Part shown: piece by piece, positions 10,660-21,749 of the stretch
How the letters are laid out: every line of letters begins with the position of its first letter
Position numbering within the stretch: position 1 is the first letter of the stretch
NCBI GenBank assembly: GCA_003194525.1
Contig: NBIV01000147.1
Span: 1-64,000 of the forward strand
Length of the DNA: 64,000 bases
Source: Gracilariopsis chorda
Taxonomy: Eukaryota; Rhodophyta; Florideophyceae; Gracilariales; Gracilariaceae
Direction: 5' to 3'
Notes under the pieces: generated by a model
What the model saw: only the letters and a program-made list of their open reading frames with translations
Told to the model about the DNA's origin: nothing
Databases searched by the model: none
Program-made: the position numbers and the translations under genes

Positions 10660-10735
10660 GGATGCGTGGTGTGGCGGAAGGATGCGTGCGTGTGGCGGAA
10701 GGATGCGTGCGTGTGGCGGAGGGATGCGTGCATGT
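10660..10735. repeat. 21-bp tandem repeat, about 3.5 copies
   Basis: Copies of GGATGCGTGCGTGTGGCGGAA follow one another directly upstream of the minus-strand Myb-like start. Read in that frame they would add RHTHASF heptads before the chosen ATG. Because 21 is a multiple of three, copy-number change would not shift frame if translation began upstream at 10757. Confidence 0.75.
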
Positions 10736-10957
10736 GAGAGCGTTGGATAGGGAACAAGTAGTATGGGCCCGAGACTATAATTTGGGAATTAGACCCACAA
10801 TCTCAAATTGTGGTCTTAGATTGGCCTCGGACTAAAATTTGGTGCGGGTTTTGTTGTATGGGATTGTGCAGCAGGGTTTATGTTTTCTAACATCTTAGGT
10901 CTATACCCCAAACCAAAAACATTTGGGGTATGGGCCTGCGCGCTGGAGATGCTCTAA

Positions 10958-12127
10958 ACCATCGTTATCGATTGATGCTTTGAGGATTTCTGACTAAAAC
11001 AACACAGTTTCAGGTCAGATCCATTGTCGTTAAGCAAACGTGCCTAAACCTGTACCGCTGTGTACTTTTCTGCATCCCCAGTCAGATCAAAAACTTTTGG
11101 GGTTTGATATTTGCGCATAACGTTGAGAACGCGCTCAAGAGATTTAATTTGCCGTCTGCGGTACAACAAAGAATCTACATACGCTCGTACAACCGAACGT
11201 AGCTATTCCTTCCTGAGATGTTTCTTTATGCAAGCTACGATGCTACCTAAACTTTTACCAACTTGCAATAACTCTTGTCTTCTTGATTCAACTGCTTTTA
11301 GTGATTTTTTGGACAGTTGTATATCAAGGTCCAAGAAATTAGTATACTATGCTCGACATTGGTCTCTAAAGCTTTCAAATTACTCCAGGTATGATTACCT
11401 CTTTTCTTCCGAAAAAGATCATCCGAACCGTTTCTTCACGGCATTTTTGTATGGATATCTGAGTTTTAGAACTTTGAGTGCATTTTCTATATCTCCGAGA
11501 ACGGGACCAATGCAACTTCGTCAAATCCAAAGCATTTGAACAGCTCTAACAAGATCAAAGATTTTTTGAAGAAGAAAAATGCATAATCATCAGACACAAG
11601 CCTAATCGTTACAGTTGGAGGATTCATTTCATGAGTAACAGCTGACATTAGATACTAGATTGAAAATTCCGTTTATCGCGCAAAATATCGTTCTATGAAG
11701 TATGCTAGAGAGCAGTGGAGCGACCCCCGCCATCCTTGTCACAAACCAGGGTCCGGCGCACTATCACAGCCCCTACAGAACAACAGGGCAAACACCTAGG
11801 ACATTATCCAGCAAGCGCAAAACAAAGCAGATCAAAGTCCCTCCCAAGGTTTCCAGCCATCCAAAATGACCCAAGGGGCGAAATGATGTACGACAGAGCG
11901 TTCAATGGCCACAATGTTGCTTTGCGTTTGAATCCTTGGGCCCCGCAGGCTTTCATGTTACTGCGATCTGCTACAGTTTGCAAACTCTCCGTCCCCGTTT
12001 TCTTTTTATCTTTCTATTAACTCGGCAGCAATTCTACTGTTCACATTCTCTTCGAAGCTTAAGCCCCTATCTCTCTTGGTGATGTATCGACCAAGATTTC
12101 TTTGTACGTTATTTAGATGAAGTGTAG
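10958..12127. other. Gypsy internal remnant, no clear domain
   Basis: This stretch resumes after the Harbinger insertion and should continue gypsy gag. It has an ORF of 142 codons at 11111-11539 and a plus-strand reading near 11700-11880 rich in Gln/Asn, but no zinc knuckle or capsid motif. I cannot assign a function to either. Confidence 0.4.
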
Positions 12128-12909
12128 TGCAGTAAGATCTGACCGCGTGGGCAGCGCAGCGCCCGTTGTACCAATTGGTTAGTATTCTACGTGGGTTAGA
12201 GTGGTTAGCTAATTAAAGTACTAACTTATTGAAATGGGTTAGATAGGTAGTCACAATCAACTACTGTGGCAATTTGTAGTGCAATTCCCGGAGGCGGGAG
12301 TGCACCGAAAGATGTTTGGGATCTTTTATCGTTAGATGTGAGCCCAGTTGAGTAGAGCCCTCCCAGGAGTGGCGCGACTATGGCGGGGCGTAAGGCCAAT
12401 GCCACCCGTCGCGACTTGCGCAGGGAGGTTGAGGCAAGAATCAGGTATCCGCAGGAGCTGTGTATGAGGGTGTTCGTCCTTTAGAGAGGTAAGGTTTCCA
12501 CGTTGGTGGCACTTGCGAACAAGAGCCGTAGGTAGCAGGAAAGCCCCCAGTAAAGGGGAAAAGAAAGGGGGAGCTGAGTCACGAGTGTCGTGATGAACAC
12601 TAACGGCAGTGCCGGTAATAAACCTTATAAAAGGCGAACAGCAAGAAATTTGGAATAACAATCTGAATACTCGGGTACTTTAGATAGAAAAGTTGGTTCG
12701 ACTTTTGGTATGCTGCGGTGCTTCTCTCCAAGGAGTAGTAGAGAACACACGAAGGCGGTGAGGTCTAGAGCCAATTCTCCAATTCTACAGGTTAGGGTCC
12801 CTTGTTGGGGAAATTTTACTAGTGCGAGGGCAACTCGCCGGCGCACTAAGTACTAAATATCCCAGAAATGGGTTTAAAAGTAATAAATAGAATTAAATAA
12901 ACTACTGCA
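12128..12909. repeat. Possible solo LTR
   Basis: The segment starts TGCAGTA and ends TACTGCA, a 7-bp inverted terminus of LTR type. It has no long ORF, but contains TATAAAAGG near 12625 and AATAAA near 12895. No second copy is visible in the window and no clear target duplication flanks it, so this is tentative. Confidence 0.3.
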
Positions 12910-13197
12910 CTTTGCTTGTTTATGCCCAATACTGTGGCCAACCGCCAATTGACTGTTCCGTGTCCCACGTGTCATCCACTATTAGTAGGTAACCGGCTGA
13001 AATAGTGGATGATTGCGCAGTTACTGAGTCTCTTCGCACATCGGAAGTCATAATTTGAGTGGAGGGCAGTGTGCGTACATGAAAAATACACTGTACAGTG
13101 ATTATAAAAAATCTAAAATTACTCCACACCACCCATTTCAGAATGCAAATACGAAATATGATTCAAAACAAATCATTTACTCTTTTACGTATCAAAT

Positions 13198-14487
13198 TTA
13201 ACGTCGCCAAGAAGGAGCCTGGGTGGCAGTCTGGCTAGCAGCTTGCGAAGAGCGAAACTGCAAATTCATCCGCTGTCTACGCTTGCCACGGTAGTTCTGT
13301 AGGACTCTCTTCCTCTTGTCGATTTGTTCCTGCGTAATGTGAGTCATCCGGTTCCTCAGACGAACAAAACGTTGCTTGTCTTTCGCACGCAGGCAAAGGT
13401 TGCCACTCAATATCCACATTCGTAAATTCCATCCCTATACGAAAAGAATCCTCATGCATAGTTTTGGACCAGCGCCATTTCCTAGAAAGCAAAGCCCAAA
13501 GGCCACAAAGCCAGCCGAAATAGTTCTTGACAATAATACGATCGCTTGATACTTCTCTGTTATAGGCTTTATCATATAACGATAAAGTGCTATTGGGTGT
13601 TTTCTTTTTGGGGGTAATACGTCGAGCAATTTCATGCACTCTCCGGTAGCCTTTGTCCAGAAGAACTGCCCAAAACCTTGGAAACCCCCACTTAGAACCC
13701 CGATGTCATTGACGCTGCGATCTTGTCTATCCTTCCAAAGCTCCGTTAAATGCCAGTTCCACATCATCTGAAGAATCTCAAAATCAGAAACCGAGCCAGA
13801 GTAATGTTGACTAGAGCCAAGCGCTAAACAATTGGGTAGGACAGAGACTTCAACCTTGTAAATGTAAATTTTGTGCTTACCGCTCAAGTAGCGTTTCCCT
13901 TCCTAGATGCTACGGCTTGATCGAAAGGCCTGTTGAAAAGTGACGTCTATAGCGTAGCGAGCTGCTTTGAAAATGGAAAATTGTTTACCATCTTCTCGAC
14001 TTAGTGCCATGGAATGAAGTTTGCCAACCTCAGTAACGAAACTTTTGTAAGTTAATAAAGAAATCAAGCAAACAAACTTGTTAACGAGACGCTCGAACGT
14101 CTGCCTCGTCATCTTTAATACCCGCGCGAGAACATCCCATTGACCTCCGTGTTTTAAAACGGTTAGGGTCACAAAAAGAGCATCTTTTCCGAAAGCCTTT
14201 GACTTCTGACCACGTCCGACGTTGTAACCTTGAGTGATGAACTCGGTAACATGATTCCACAAGATTTCGAAATGGACGGAGTTGACGTTTATCATGCTCT
14301 TGATTCCTTTGACCCCGCCCTCATCGTAGAAGATGTCAAAAAATAAACAAGGAGAATCTGCCTCTTCATCTGAGCCGGCATTATCTCTTGTGTTGTTGTA
14401 CTGATTAACATCGTGCTCACGCTCCACAGCGGTATCTGCTAGCAGCCTCAGTGCTACGGAAGCATCACCGGAGCCAAAGTAAGTCAT
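13198..14487 (-). pseudogene. Second Harbinger-type DDE transposase, near complete
   Basis: On the minus strand a 194-codon ORF (14487-13903), a 150-codon ORF (13887-13435) and a C-terminal ORF (13419-13198) are consecutive parts of one protein, separated by a stop at 13903 and a frameshift near 13430. The N-terminus is acidic. A helix-rich region (KMTRQTFERLVNKF) precedes the catalytic fold. The first Asp is in ARYAIDVTFQ, and the adjacent SGKHKIYIYKVEVSV box and second Asp in HYSGSVSDFEIL are typical of DDE_Tnp_4. The tail is Arg/Gln-rich. I could not find convincing terminal repeats, so element limits are unknown. Confidence 0.7.
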
Positions 14488-14599
14488 AGAGAAGGGACGG
14501 GAAACATGCAGTAGGTGCAGCGTGGGTGGGAGTGTGGACGATGTAGAGCATGCAGTAGTTTGCAGGGCTCAAGTGTAGGTTCTGTAGTAGCCGCGACTT

Positions 14600-15400
14600 G
14601 GGAAGTTCGTACTTCTCGCCTCATTTCAAATTTCATTGCGTAGGCCTGCATAAAATCAAATGGCTGTATAGATACGGAATCTGCAGCTTTGGGTCACGTA
14701 ACTGTGCCACGAACCGAGATATTGTCGGTAGCATGAGATATGATTGGTTTAGCAATCTTTGGTCTGGCACTTTGTCCTATCAAATAGCAGCTGTGCAATA
14801 TCGGTTTGGATGCACTCTCTCGTTTTCTAATGCTTATTTGCAAGTATTCTCTAGTGTCTATCCACCCGGATGTAATGTTGCCAAATGATTATTTTTTGAA
14901 GGTTTTGAACCTTTCATACACGCGTCAGAAACGGTGTTTTTGAATCAAAAGTACGTTTTTGATATCAAAAAAGCCGGTTTTCTGAAGCTCTGTAGTAAAT
15001 TAGCCATATTTCACAAGCACATCTCTATCAACCCATTTGGTTGTCTTAAGTTTCTGCTTCTCACCTAGCATAAACAACAGAAGCTTAGAATTTTTGCTAT
15101 ACAAAAACATGTTGCATAACTTATACGGACTACAAAAGGCAAAAAATTCCGATCAAAATAACTAAAATTAAACGTAAAGTTGATTGTTTTGACCTCATAC
15201 GAGGTCAGCGGTCCGATAGACACTAGTGGCCGTAGTTTATGCAATGACTACATTACCTAAACATTCGGGAAATCGACCAAATACCAAGAATCTTTCCCTG
15301 AGAGCATTGCACTTTAAAATGGAACCACGCCAATAGAACCGTCCCCAACATATGCCACATAGTAGAGTGCACCTGCAGTTTAGCCTTATTCACTGTTAGG
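14600..15400. other. No gene seen
   Basis: Only short ORFs occur (the longest is 96 codons at 14598-14888), and none shows a motif. The tract probably belongs to gypsy internal sequence or an unrecognised insertion. Confidence 0.3.
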
Positions 15401-15401
15401 G

Positions 15402-17220
15402 TTGTTAAAGCGCCCTTTCCCCAAGAATGGTAAAGGTAATCACCTCTTAGCTAAGTGTGGTACCATTTGGTTTCTACAGTCAACCTTCTGGTTTTGTAAG
15501 ACTATCAAGGCTCTACTACCCCGTGTGCGCCGTGCGACCAACACTACCAATTTGTTAAGATTAGCGCACTTGGATATCTCGTATCTCTATTGTTTTGGTG
15601 CTGCCACCCCTATTTGGGTACCCATCTTCCATGCTTCAGGTCGAGCCTCGCCGTTCTCCCACTAAACTTCATCCAAAATCACTACTACGCTGATATTTGC
15701 TACGCAATTGGTTGTACCAGATGAAAAAGGAGGACAATGTTCTATGCAGGGTGACCGTACCTCGCCTGTGGCTTCGCTCTGCTCGTATTTACGTTATCTT
15801 TGAGACTTACAAACTTATCGTGAAGCATGCAGAAGGGGCAAGGTTTGGCGTCCTCCGTCGACAATGAACCCCATCTCAGACTGGCCAGAAGATTAAAACC
15901 ACACCGAAGTTTTTTTCCAAATTCTTTTGCCGTATGGTCAAGCATAAGAACTTTGAACTTTACGCAATTTGCTTATGCCTGTTTTCTTCCGTCAACGTCT
16001 AAGTTGAGCTGGTTTTCTTAGTCAAAGAGTTCCAACACGTCTTTAGAGAGGAACTACCGTATCATCTCCTTCCTCAACGGGAACATGACTTTGATATCAA
16101 CCAGAAACAATATCATGTTCTACCCGTACAGCTGTTCATTCTGATCTCAAAATAAAGACCTCAACTTCTTCTGCAACGCACTAGCGAATTTTCTCAGCAT
16201 AGGGCTAATCCGCTCTTCTTCTTCACAATTAAGCTCACCGGTGTTTTGTGAAGAATTCTGCAGAACTACAAATGACATTTGTGCATAGAGGGGTGAAACT
16301 TATGACCATTCCAGACGCCACGCCTCTCCCACTTATCGAGGAGGCACTAGACCAGGTTGACGGAGTGAAAAGTTTTTTTGGGAAAAACTTCGTCGGAGCC
16401 TATCATCAGATGCAAACTAAGAAAGAAGAATACCATGAAACCGCTCTTCACAATCGCTTTGGTTTCTTCGAGAGGGCAGTGCTCTGCTTTGGGCTTTAGA
16501 ACACTCTGGACGTCTTCTATCGCCTAACTGCCTCCGTTTTGCAAGACATAAATGGTCGCTGCGCCATGCTTTACATTGACAAGATCTTGGTGTACAGCAA
16601 ATCAATCGAAGAGCGCAAAGAGAACCTTCGAGAAGTGTTTTTGATCTACGAAAACACCGACTTTACTCAAACTCAGCAAATGCGCGTTTGGAGTAACCGG
16701 TATAGATTTATTAGGCTTTCTTGTTTCCGAAAAGGATGGTTCTACGCAAGAACTCCGAATATCATCTATTCTAGAATGCCCTATGCAAACCATAACTCGC
16801 CATTTTCAGCAGTTTTTGGCCTTTCTAACTACTCCCATCGCTTTTTCAAGGGTTGTGCTTCCGTATTACGGCCTATCATCGATGTTATCCGCAAACACAC
16901 GTTTGGGTGGTCCATGGATCAAAACCAGGTGTTTACGAAGATCAAAGACGTATTGACCACAGCCTCCGTTATGTCTTACGCCAATCCTTAGAAGCACTTT
17001 GTTTTTGCCACAGATACATCAAAGAACGATATCGAAGCAATCCTCTCTCAAGACTGGCATCTGATGGTATTTTTGTCGCACATTTTGTCGGGGACAGAAT
17101 CGAACTGGAATAGCGGCGATCAGGAAGTGCTGGCCGTGATGATTTGTTTACGAACTTGCGGCCCTTATCTTTGTGGAAGACACTTCACTCTACACACTAA
17201 TCACGACCTAATCACGTTCC
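15402..17220 (+). pseudogene. Gypsy RT and RNase H region, broken
   Basis: A linker near 16025-16090 reads EFQHVFREELPYHLLP, the usual entry to gypsy RT. The palm follows: IPDATPLPLIEEALDQVDG (16300-16370), VGAYHQM near 16400, and the catalytic box as LYIDKILVYS (about 16570), where the family has YIDD. One catalytic Asp is thus replaced by Lys. RNase H begins near 17005 (ATDTSKNDIEAILSQ) and ends with LHTNHDLI, where TDH is expected. Stops and frame changes are frequent. The protease that should precede RT (15402-16000) is not recognisable. Confidence 0.75.
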
Positions 17221-17299
17221 TTCAAGTTGTGCAATCCTGCGCAGTTCTGTCTGCAGTGAGCTTGCTGTCGCGCGACAGTGCGCTGACATTAAGCAGGAC

Positions 17300-19310
17300 G
17301 AGTACCTGTCTGGTGTTGCTCACTGTAAATGGATGTAGTGAGAAGCCACCGCAGGTGAATGCCACCCAATTCTCATTGGTAGTAAACATATTGTCTGTCC
17401 GTCCAGAACCCCTCCGTGCGCATATGCGCTGTAGGATCATGTTTAGAAATTGGCACCCCGCATCAACTGGAACATTCAAGAAAGTGATTCAATATCTTTG
17501 TTAACAGAGACCCAGAGGTGAGCTCGCTACCTACGGTCCCCTCCAAGAAGCTCGCTATCTGCGGGCTCTCGATATTACGTTTTGCCTACCTGGCAAATAA
17601 AGGCAGTGTTCTCTCAGACAACTCGCTGGGCAGAACGACATCCCGTCCTTCTGTTTTTCTTTGCCTTCTCCCATCGCTCATTCCTTCGAATTCCTTCACC
17701 CCTCTACAGCACGCTATTGACGCCTACTAGTTGTTACAAAGTAAAGGGTAGGTTGACCTGAAGATAGTGCTGTTGGGTTGATGGAATCAAAGAACCCAGC
17801 TTCGATGTGTAGCATATCTCTGGAAAGAATAACCTCTTTCCACACGCTCCCAGCCGAAGGCCCAACCACATTCCAACTCAACTCCGTTCGTTTTCAGATC
17901 CCACACCGGAGCTCTACAATAGCATCCGTGTGGCGTAAACTTCCGAACCTCCAGCCAAAGAGTTACTCTCGTATTTTTGATACAGTACGCCGCCCATCTT
18001 TGCCCATGTACTTCATTCCATATCCAACTTCAAGTCGTCAATAACCTTCCGTACTAGACTAAAACATCCTCTCCGAAGAATTAGATTCCTGCCCGAACTC
18101 TACGATTCGATCTTATAAATTAAGTGCCTAGATTGGAACAACTGAGTGCAGACGAGACGTGCTATTCCTCTGCAAAAAACATCAGCTGATTAGATATGTA
18201 TAGAAATGTACTTCGATTCCTACAAAATTGTCGCAAGTATTAGTCCAACAAGCCATCTATGGCCCTTACCAAGGCCTTACGTAAGCCTTTACCTACACCA
18301 CACCGATGTTGGGAGATGGTCACATTTGGTTTCGTGACCACAATCTCACGTTCTGACTGTTGGAAGGACGCTGCACTAGTATTGGTCGATAAAATGTCCA
18401 AGCAAACTATTCTTTTTCATACGCACAAGGAAGCAACGGCGAAGGTTACCAAGGCAGTTCTCGGTTCACCTCTTTTTCCAAAGTATAGAGACTCCTACAC
18501 TCTTGTGTCTGATCGTGACGCAGAGGTCAAGTCCCTCTTCTGGCGGTCTCTTATACAGCTTCTCAACATGAGTGATATATCTCTTCTGCCGACCACACGC
18601 ATACCCACTGGTAGAGTAAATACATGACACTTACTCTCTCCTATACTCTTCGCAACTCTACCCAATCTTCGCCTTCCGATTGGCACCGCCTCCTGCCGAC
18701 TCTTGTGGTCAAGTACAACGAATTTCACCACTGTAGCATAAGACTTGCTCCATTCGAAGTGCAACTAGGCTACAGCCCCCACAACCCAGTCTTTAGATCT
18801 CTTCATCACTGAAAAAAAACGCTTCGAAGAAGCCCTCAACTATACTGATCGTCGAAAGCCTTCGTTGCATTGAACTAGGAAAGCGTAGCTACCGCAGTGT
18901 CAAAGCAGAAGTTCTACACCGACAGGCCTCTTTTCAACGTTTTTTCTGAAGTTGGCTACCTGGTTCTTCTTCGCGCTGATAATCTCTCCCTCACCTTTTC
19001 GTAAACGTTATCAAAGAAATGGAAACCGGGCTTTATCCGCAACTTTCGCATCTGCGAGGTTTCGTCGCAAGCTACCTATCTCATTTAACTCCCATCTACC
19101 ATGCGCTGCGCTCACGACGTGTCTCATGTTTCAAAACCCAATTTCTTTTCTAATCATCAGAAGGGCCGGCTTTATATTGTCATTAACAACGATAGAACGG
19201 CTGAGCAGAACTTTTGTGCGACAGTGTGTAACAAAAACGACAAGCGCAAGGTCTGTTATCTGATACAGTGTGTCGGAAAGCCCCGTCAAGATGCCGTTTA
19301 GCTTCTGCGG
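17300..19310 (+). pseudogene. Gypsy integrase and chromodomain-like end, broken
   Basis: The catalytic core lies at 18259-18627: LVLVDKMSKQTILF, then the second Asp in LVSDRDAEVKSLFW, then TGRVN, where the family has a Glu-bearing GQTERVN-type box. A 62-codon ORF at 18624-18812 continues the core (LAPFEVQLGYSPHNPVF). The C-terminal domain reads STMRCAHDVSHVSKPN near 19100, and a chromodomain-like segment (VCYLIQCVGKPRQDAV) ends near 19300. Chromodomains steer integration to heterochromatin. The zinc-binding N-terminus (17300-18250) is too decayed to define. Confidence 0.7.
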
Positions 19311-19398
19311 ACTGGGCTATCGAAGTGGAAAGAACTCCTGGAATATTTTACAGTCATCGAAATTTCGCTGGCACAGCTTCAGCGAAAAAGAGTATGAC

Positions 19399-19631
19399 TG
19401 TAACACTACAAGATAGTTGAAGACAACACAGTTACAGCTGTATCACTAGACGCTAGTCTATTTATTTTTAGTGGCTTTTGTAGATGTTCGAATTCACAAC
19501 TTCTGGATCCGTCGTGACTTCAAGCTAGTTGTAGTTTGCTATTACGACGTAAATATTTCGCAGTTCCCCGGAAAAGGAGACCTGCAAAACTTTGCAAAAC
19601 TGTTTGTACTACTTCCGTGATCAGTATTACG
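19399..19631 (+). repeat. 3' LTR of the gypsy element, internally deleted
   Basis: It starts TGTAACAC like the 5' LTR and ends GTATTACG (two changes). It aligns with the 5' LTR except for a 209-bp gap between TTTTTAGTG and GCTTTTGTA. A purine run (GCGAAAAAGAG, 19382-19392) just before it could be the polypurine tract. Confidence 0.8.
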
Positions 19632-21535
19632 TCTTTTGGATATTCTCGTTCTACCAATGAAGTAATGTGAGAAACATGGCATTCGAATATTCAGCACAAA
19701 GGGCAGTGCCGATGACAGTTTAGGGATCTAATTGACCACTTATCTCTAATGAAAGTACGGTACTCGTTCAGAACGCTCGATATTAAAAGGTAATGGACGC
19801 TCCTGATAACCTGAAAGAAATATTGTACTTAGTGCTGCGCTCCAGAAATACTTTCGCCTTTATCTGGCTGTGTAGAGCAAGCGTCTTCGGAAACTCACTC
19901 ATTCCAAAGAGCACAATTTAAAACACGAGCTTTCGGCCGTACCAATCTATCCTGAAGTGGTGACGTTTGCATCTTGCCAGCAAGAAAGAGTGCTGAGCTA
20001 AAAAGCCAATTTGAAGCCCCCCAAAAAAAGTGCTCTTGCAAGGTGATAGGACTCAGTTTGTTCTGTTGAACGGTACAAAATGCAGCAAAACAAATACACC
20101 ACTACAGAAAAGCGATATTTGGACGCGAGTTAGCGTTTTGCGCCGCATTAGAGCCTTCGAGCAATGTGCCAAAACAATTTTAGGTTCCATCAAAACTAAG
20201 TAACGTAAAATAGATGCTATCTTCTGAAGTGTCAGACCACACACATTGCAGTAACTCTGACGACTGCGAAATAGTTTAACTTAGAGCAATGAGACAGAAA
20301 AACCTTCAACCACACCGCTTGTTGGTAAGAGCCCACAGGTTATGAGCAGAGGGTACCCCCCTGGTGCGTGTATTCCTCCCATAACCAAGCCCCAGATCAA
20401 CCTCATGCACCCTGTGTAACCTCCATGCCCTATTTGCACCCCAGGGCGCAGGCAAAAGGCAGGATGAATGGAACGAAAAGTGCAAGAAGAACACTGGAAG
20501 CTGGCCGATAATACCTTAATTGTGATAGATTTTGAGAGACAAATAGCTCTATAAAAAGTTGCTTCGAGGCTTTTATAGGCATTTCAGACTTCTATATAAA
20601 GGCGGTTCGAGTTACTTGCTCAACAACTCGACTCAACCTTCCTCCCGTATTTTTTCTTGCCCTCAGCTTGACTCAGCACAACCACCTGCACGAGCAGTAT
20701 TACGAAGTCAAACTCTAAAGTTTCATATACTATAGACCTATCTGACACCTGATACAATATTCATACGTAAAACACAACTTCAAATATAAAAGTAAGCTTA
20801 AATCGTCGAAACAATCGCCACAGTTACATCCAGCAAGCCATCCAGAAAGCACGAACAGTATGAAAAGGAGAGATAACCCATTAACTTTTCCTAGAAGCCA
20901 AAATACCGAACGTAACTATCACATCCCTTCAAACAGCCAGACAACACATTTCAAAAGATAAAACATTATCTGAGCTGTTACTTCTGATAGTGAAATTACT
21001 ACCGTATACAGAGTAAGCGACTCTCAAAAAAAAGACTAGCTCCAACACACAACAATTGAAAGGCAGCAAACTACGCCCAACATATCTACCCGCAAAACGG
21101 TTACATACCGAGCGCCGAACCTTCAAATATTTCATGTTTAATGCTCTCTTTAATAATATTTCGCTCCATCTTACACCGCAATACTAGTCACACACTTTGG
21201 ACAATATTCCACAACCCATCGAAAACCGTTTAACTCTAAAACCATTAAAAGCCATCAATGTTTCAAAACCAACGCACTTACGATCCAACTCATTCCACAC
21301 ATAGACATCAACAATTACTTCTAAAAGAAGCATAACCTAAGAAAACGCATTATGCACGTCAAAGTACGTGCCATGACATGAAAATATACAACCGTTCGTC
21401 ATTTCATAGAAGTAATCCAGTTCAACCCACAATACCACTAACATGAAAACCCGCTTCCTTCAACGCACTTTCAACAATATGAGACGATGCCAATCAAATC
21501 ACACAAACTTAAATTCTTAAATAGAATCTACATGA
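19632..21535. other. Non-coding, A/C-rich spacer
   Basis: No ORF of note lies on either strand. A TATATAAAGG-like box at about 20593-20602 could be a promoter or LTR remnant. The plus strand is visibly poor in G, as is 33443-34682. Confidence 0.4.
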
Positions 21536-21749
21536 GAAAGTGGCCTTTGGCTGCCGGGTGCACTGCGCGCCGTTGTGGAGGAGTGAGAAAAGCAGTGAGA
21601 AGAAAAAGAGATGAAGGAAGCAGAATCATAAAAGAAAGTAGTTGAAGTAAAGCAAAGAAAAGCGCGTAAAATACAATTACGTTGGCGGAGAGATACAGAA
21701 CTGAAAGACTACAGACAACACTAAACTCGCGATGGGCACAGGCATGGGA

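Larger units (their letters stand above)
5763..10954. mobile_element. PIF/Harbinger transposon, TAA target duplication
   Basis: The terminal inverted repeats begin GAGCATCTCCA and match at about 31 of the first 33 bases between 5763 and the complement of 10954. They are flanked by the 3-bp duplication TAA (5760-5762 and 10955-10957), the hallmark TWA target of the superfamily. Inside are a plus-strand DDE transposase (7979-9232) and a convergent minus-strand Myb/SANT-like partner (9507-10649), the usual two-gene set. A Tigger element (5901-7951) sits between the left end and the transposase. Both genes are damaged. Confidence 0.88.
4477..19631 (+). mobile_element. Ty3/gypsy chromovirus with nested insertions
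   Basis: Two LTRs in direct orientation (4477-4919 and 19399-19631) enclose gag at the left and RT, RNase H, integrase and a chromodomain-like end at the right, all on the plus strand. The RT-before-integrase order identifies gypsy. The 15 kb span comes from later insertions: a Harbinger/Tigger nest at 5763-10954, probably another LTR element near 12128-12909, and a second Harbinger transposase at 13198-14487. All coding parts carry stops or frameshifts. No convincing target-site duplication remains (CCTTG on the left against TCTTT on the right). Confidence 0.8.

Noticed and set aside
12900..14800. Terminal repeats for the second Harbinger-type transposase
   Set aside because: The best pairing (GCCAACCGCCAATTG with CAATCTTTGGTCTGGC) matches poorly and has no TWA duplication.
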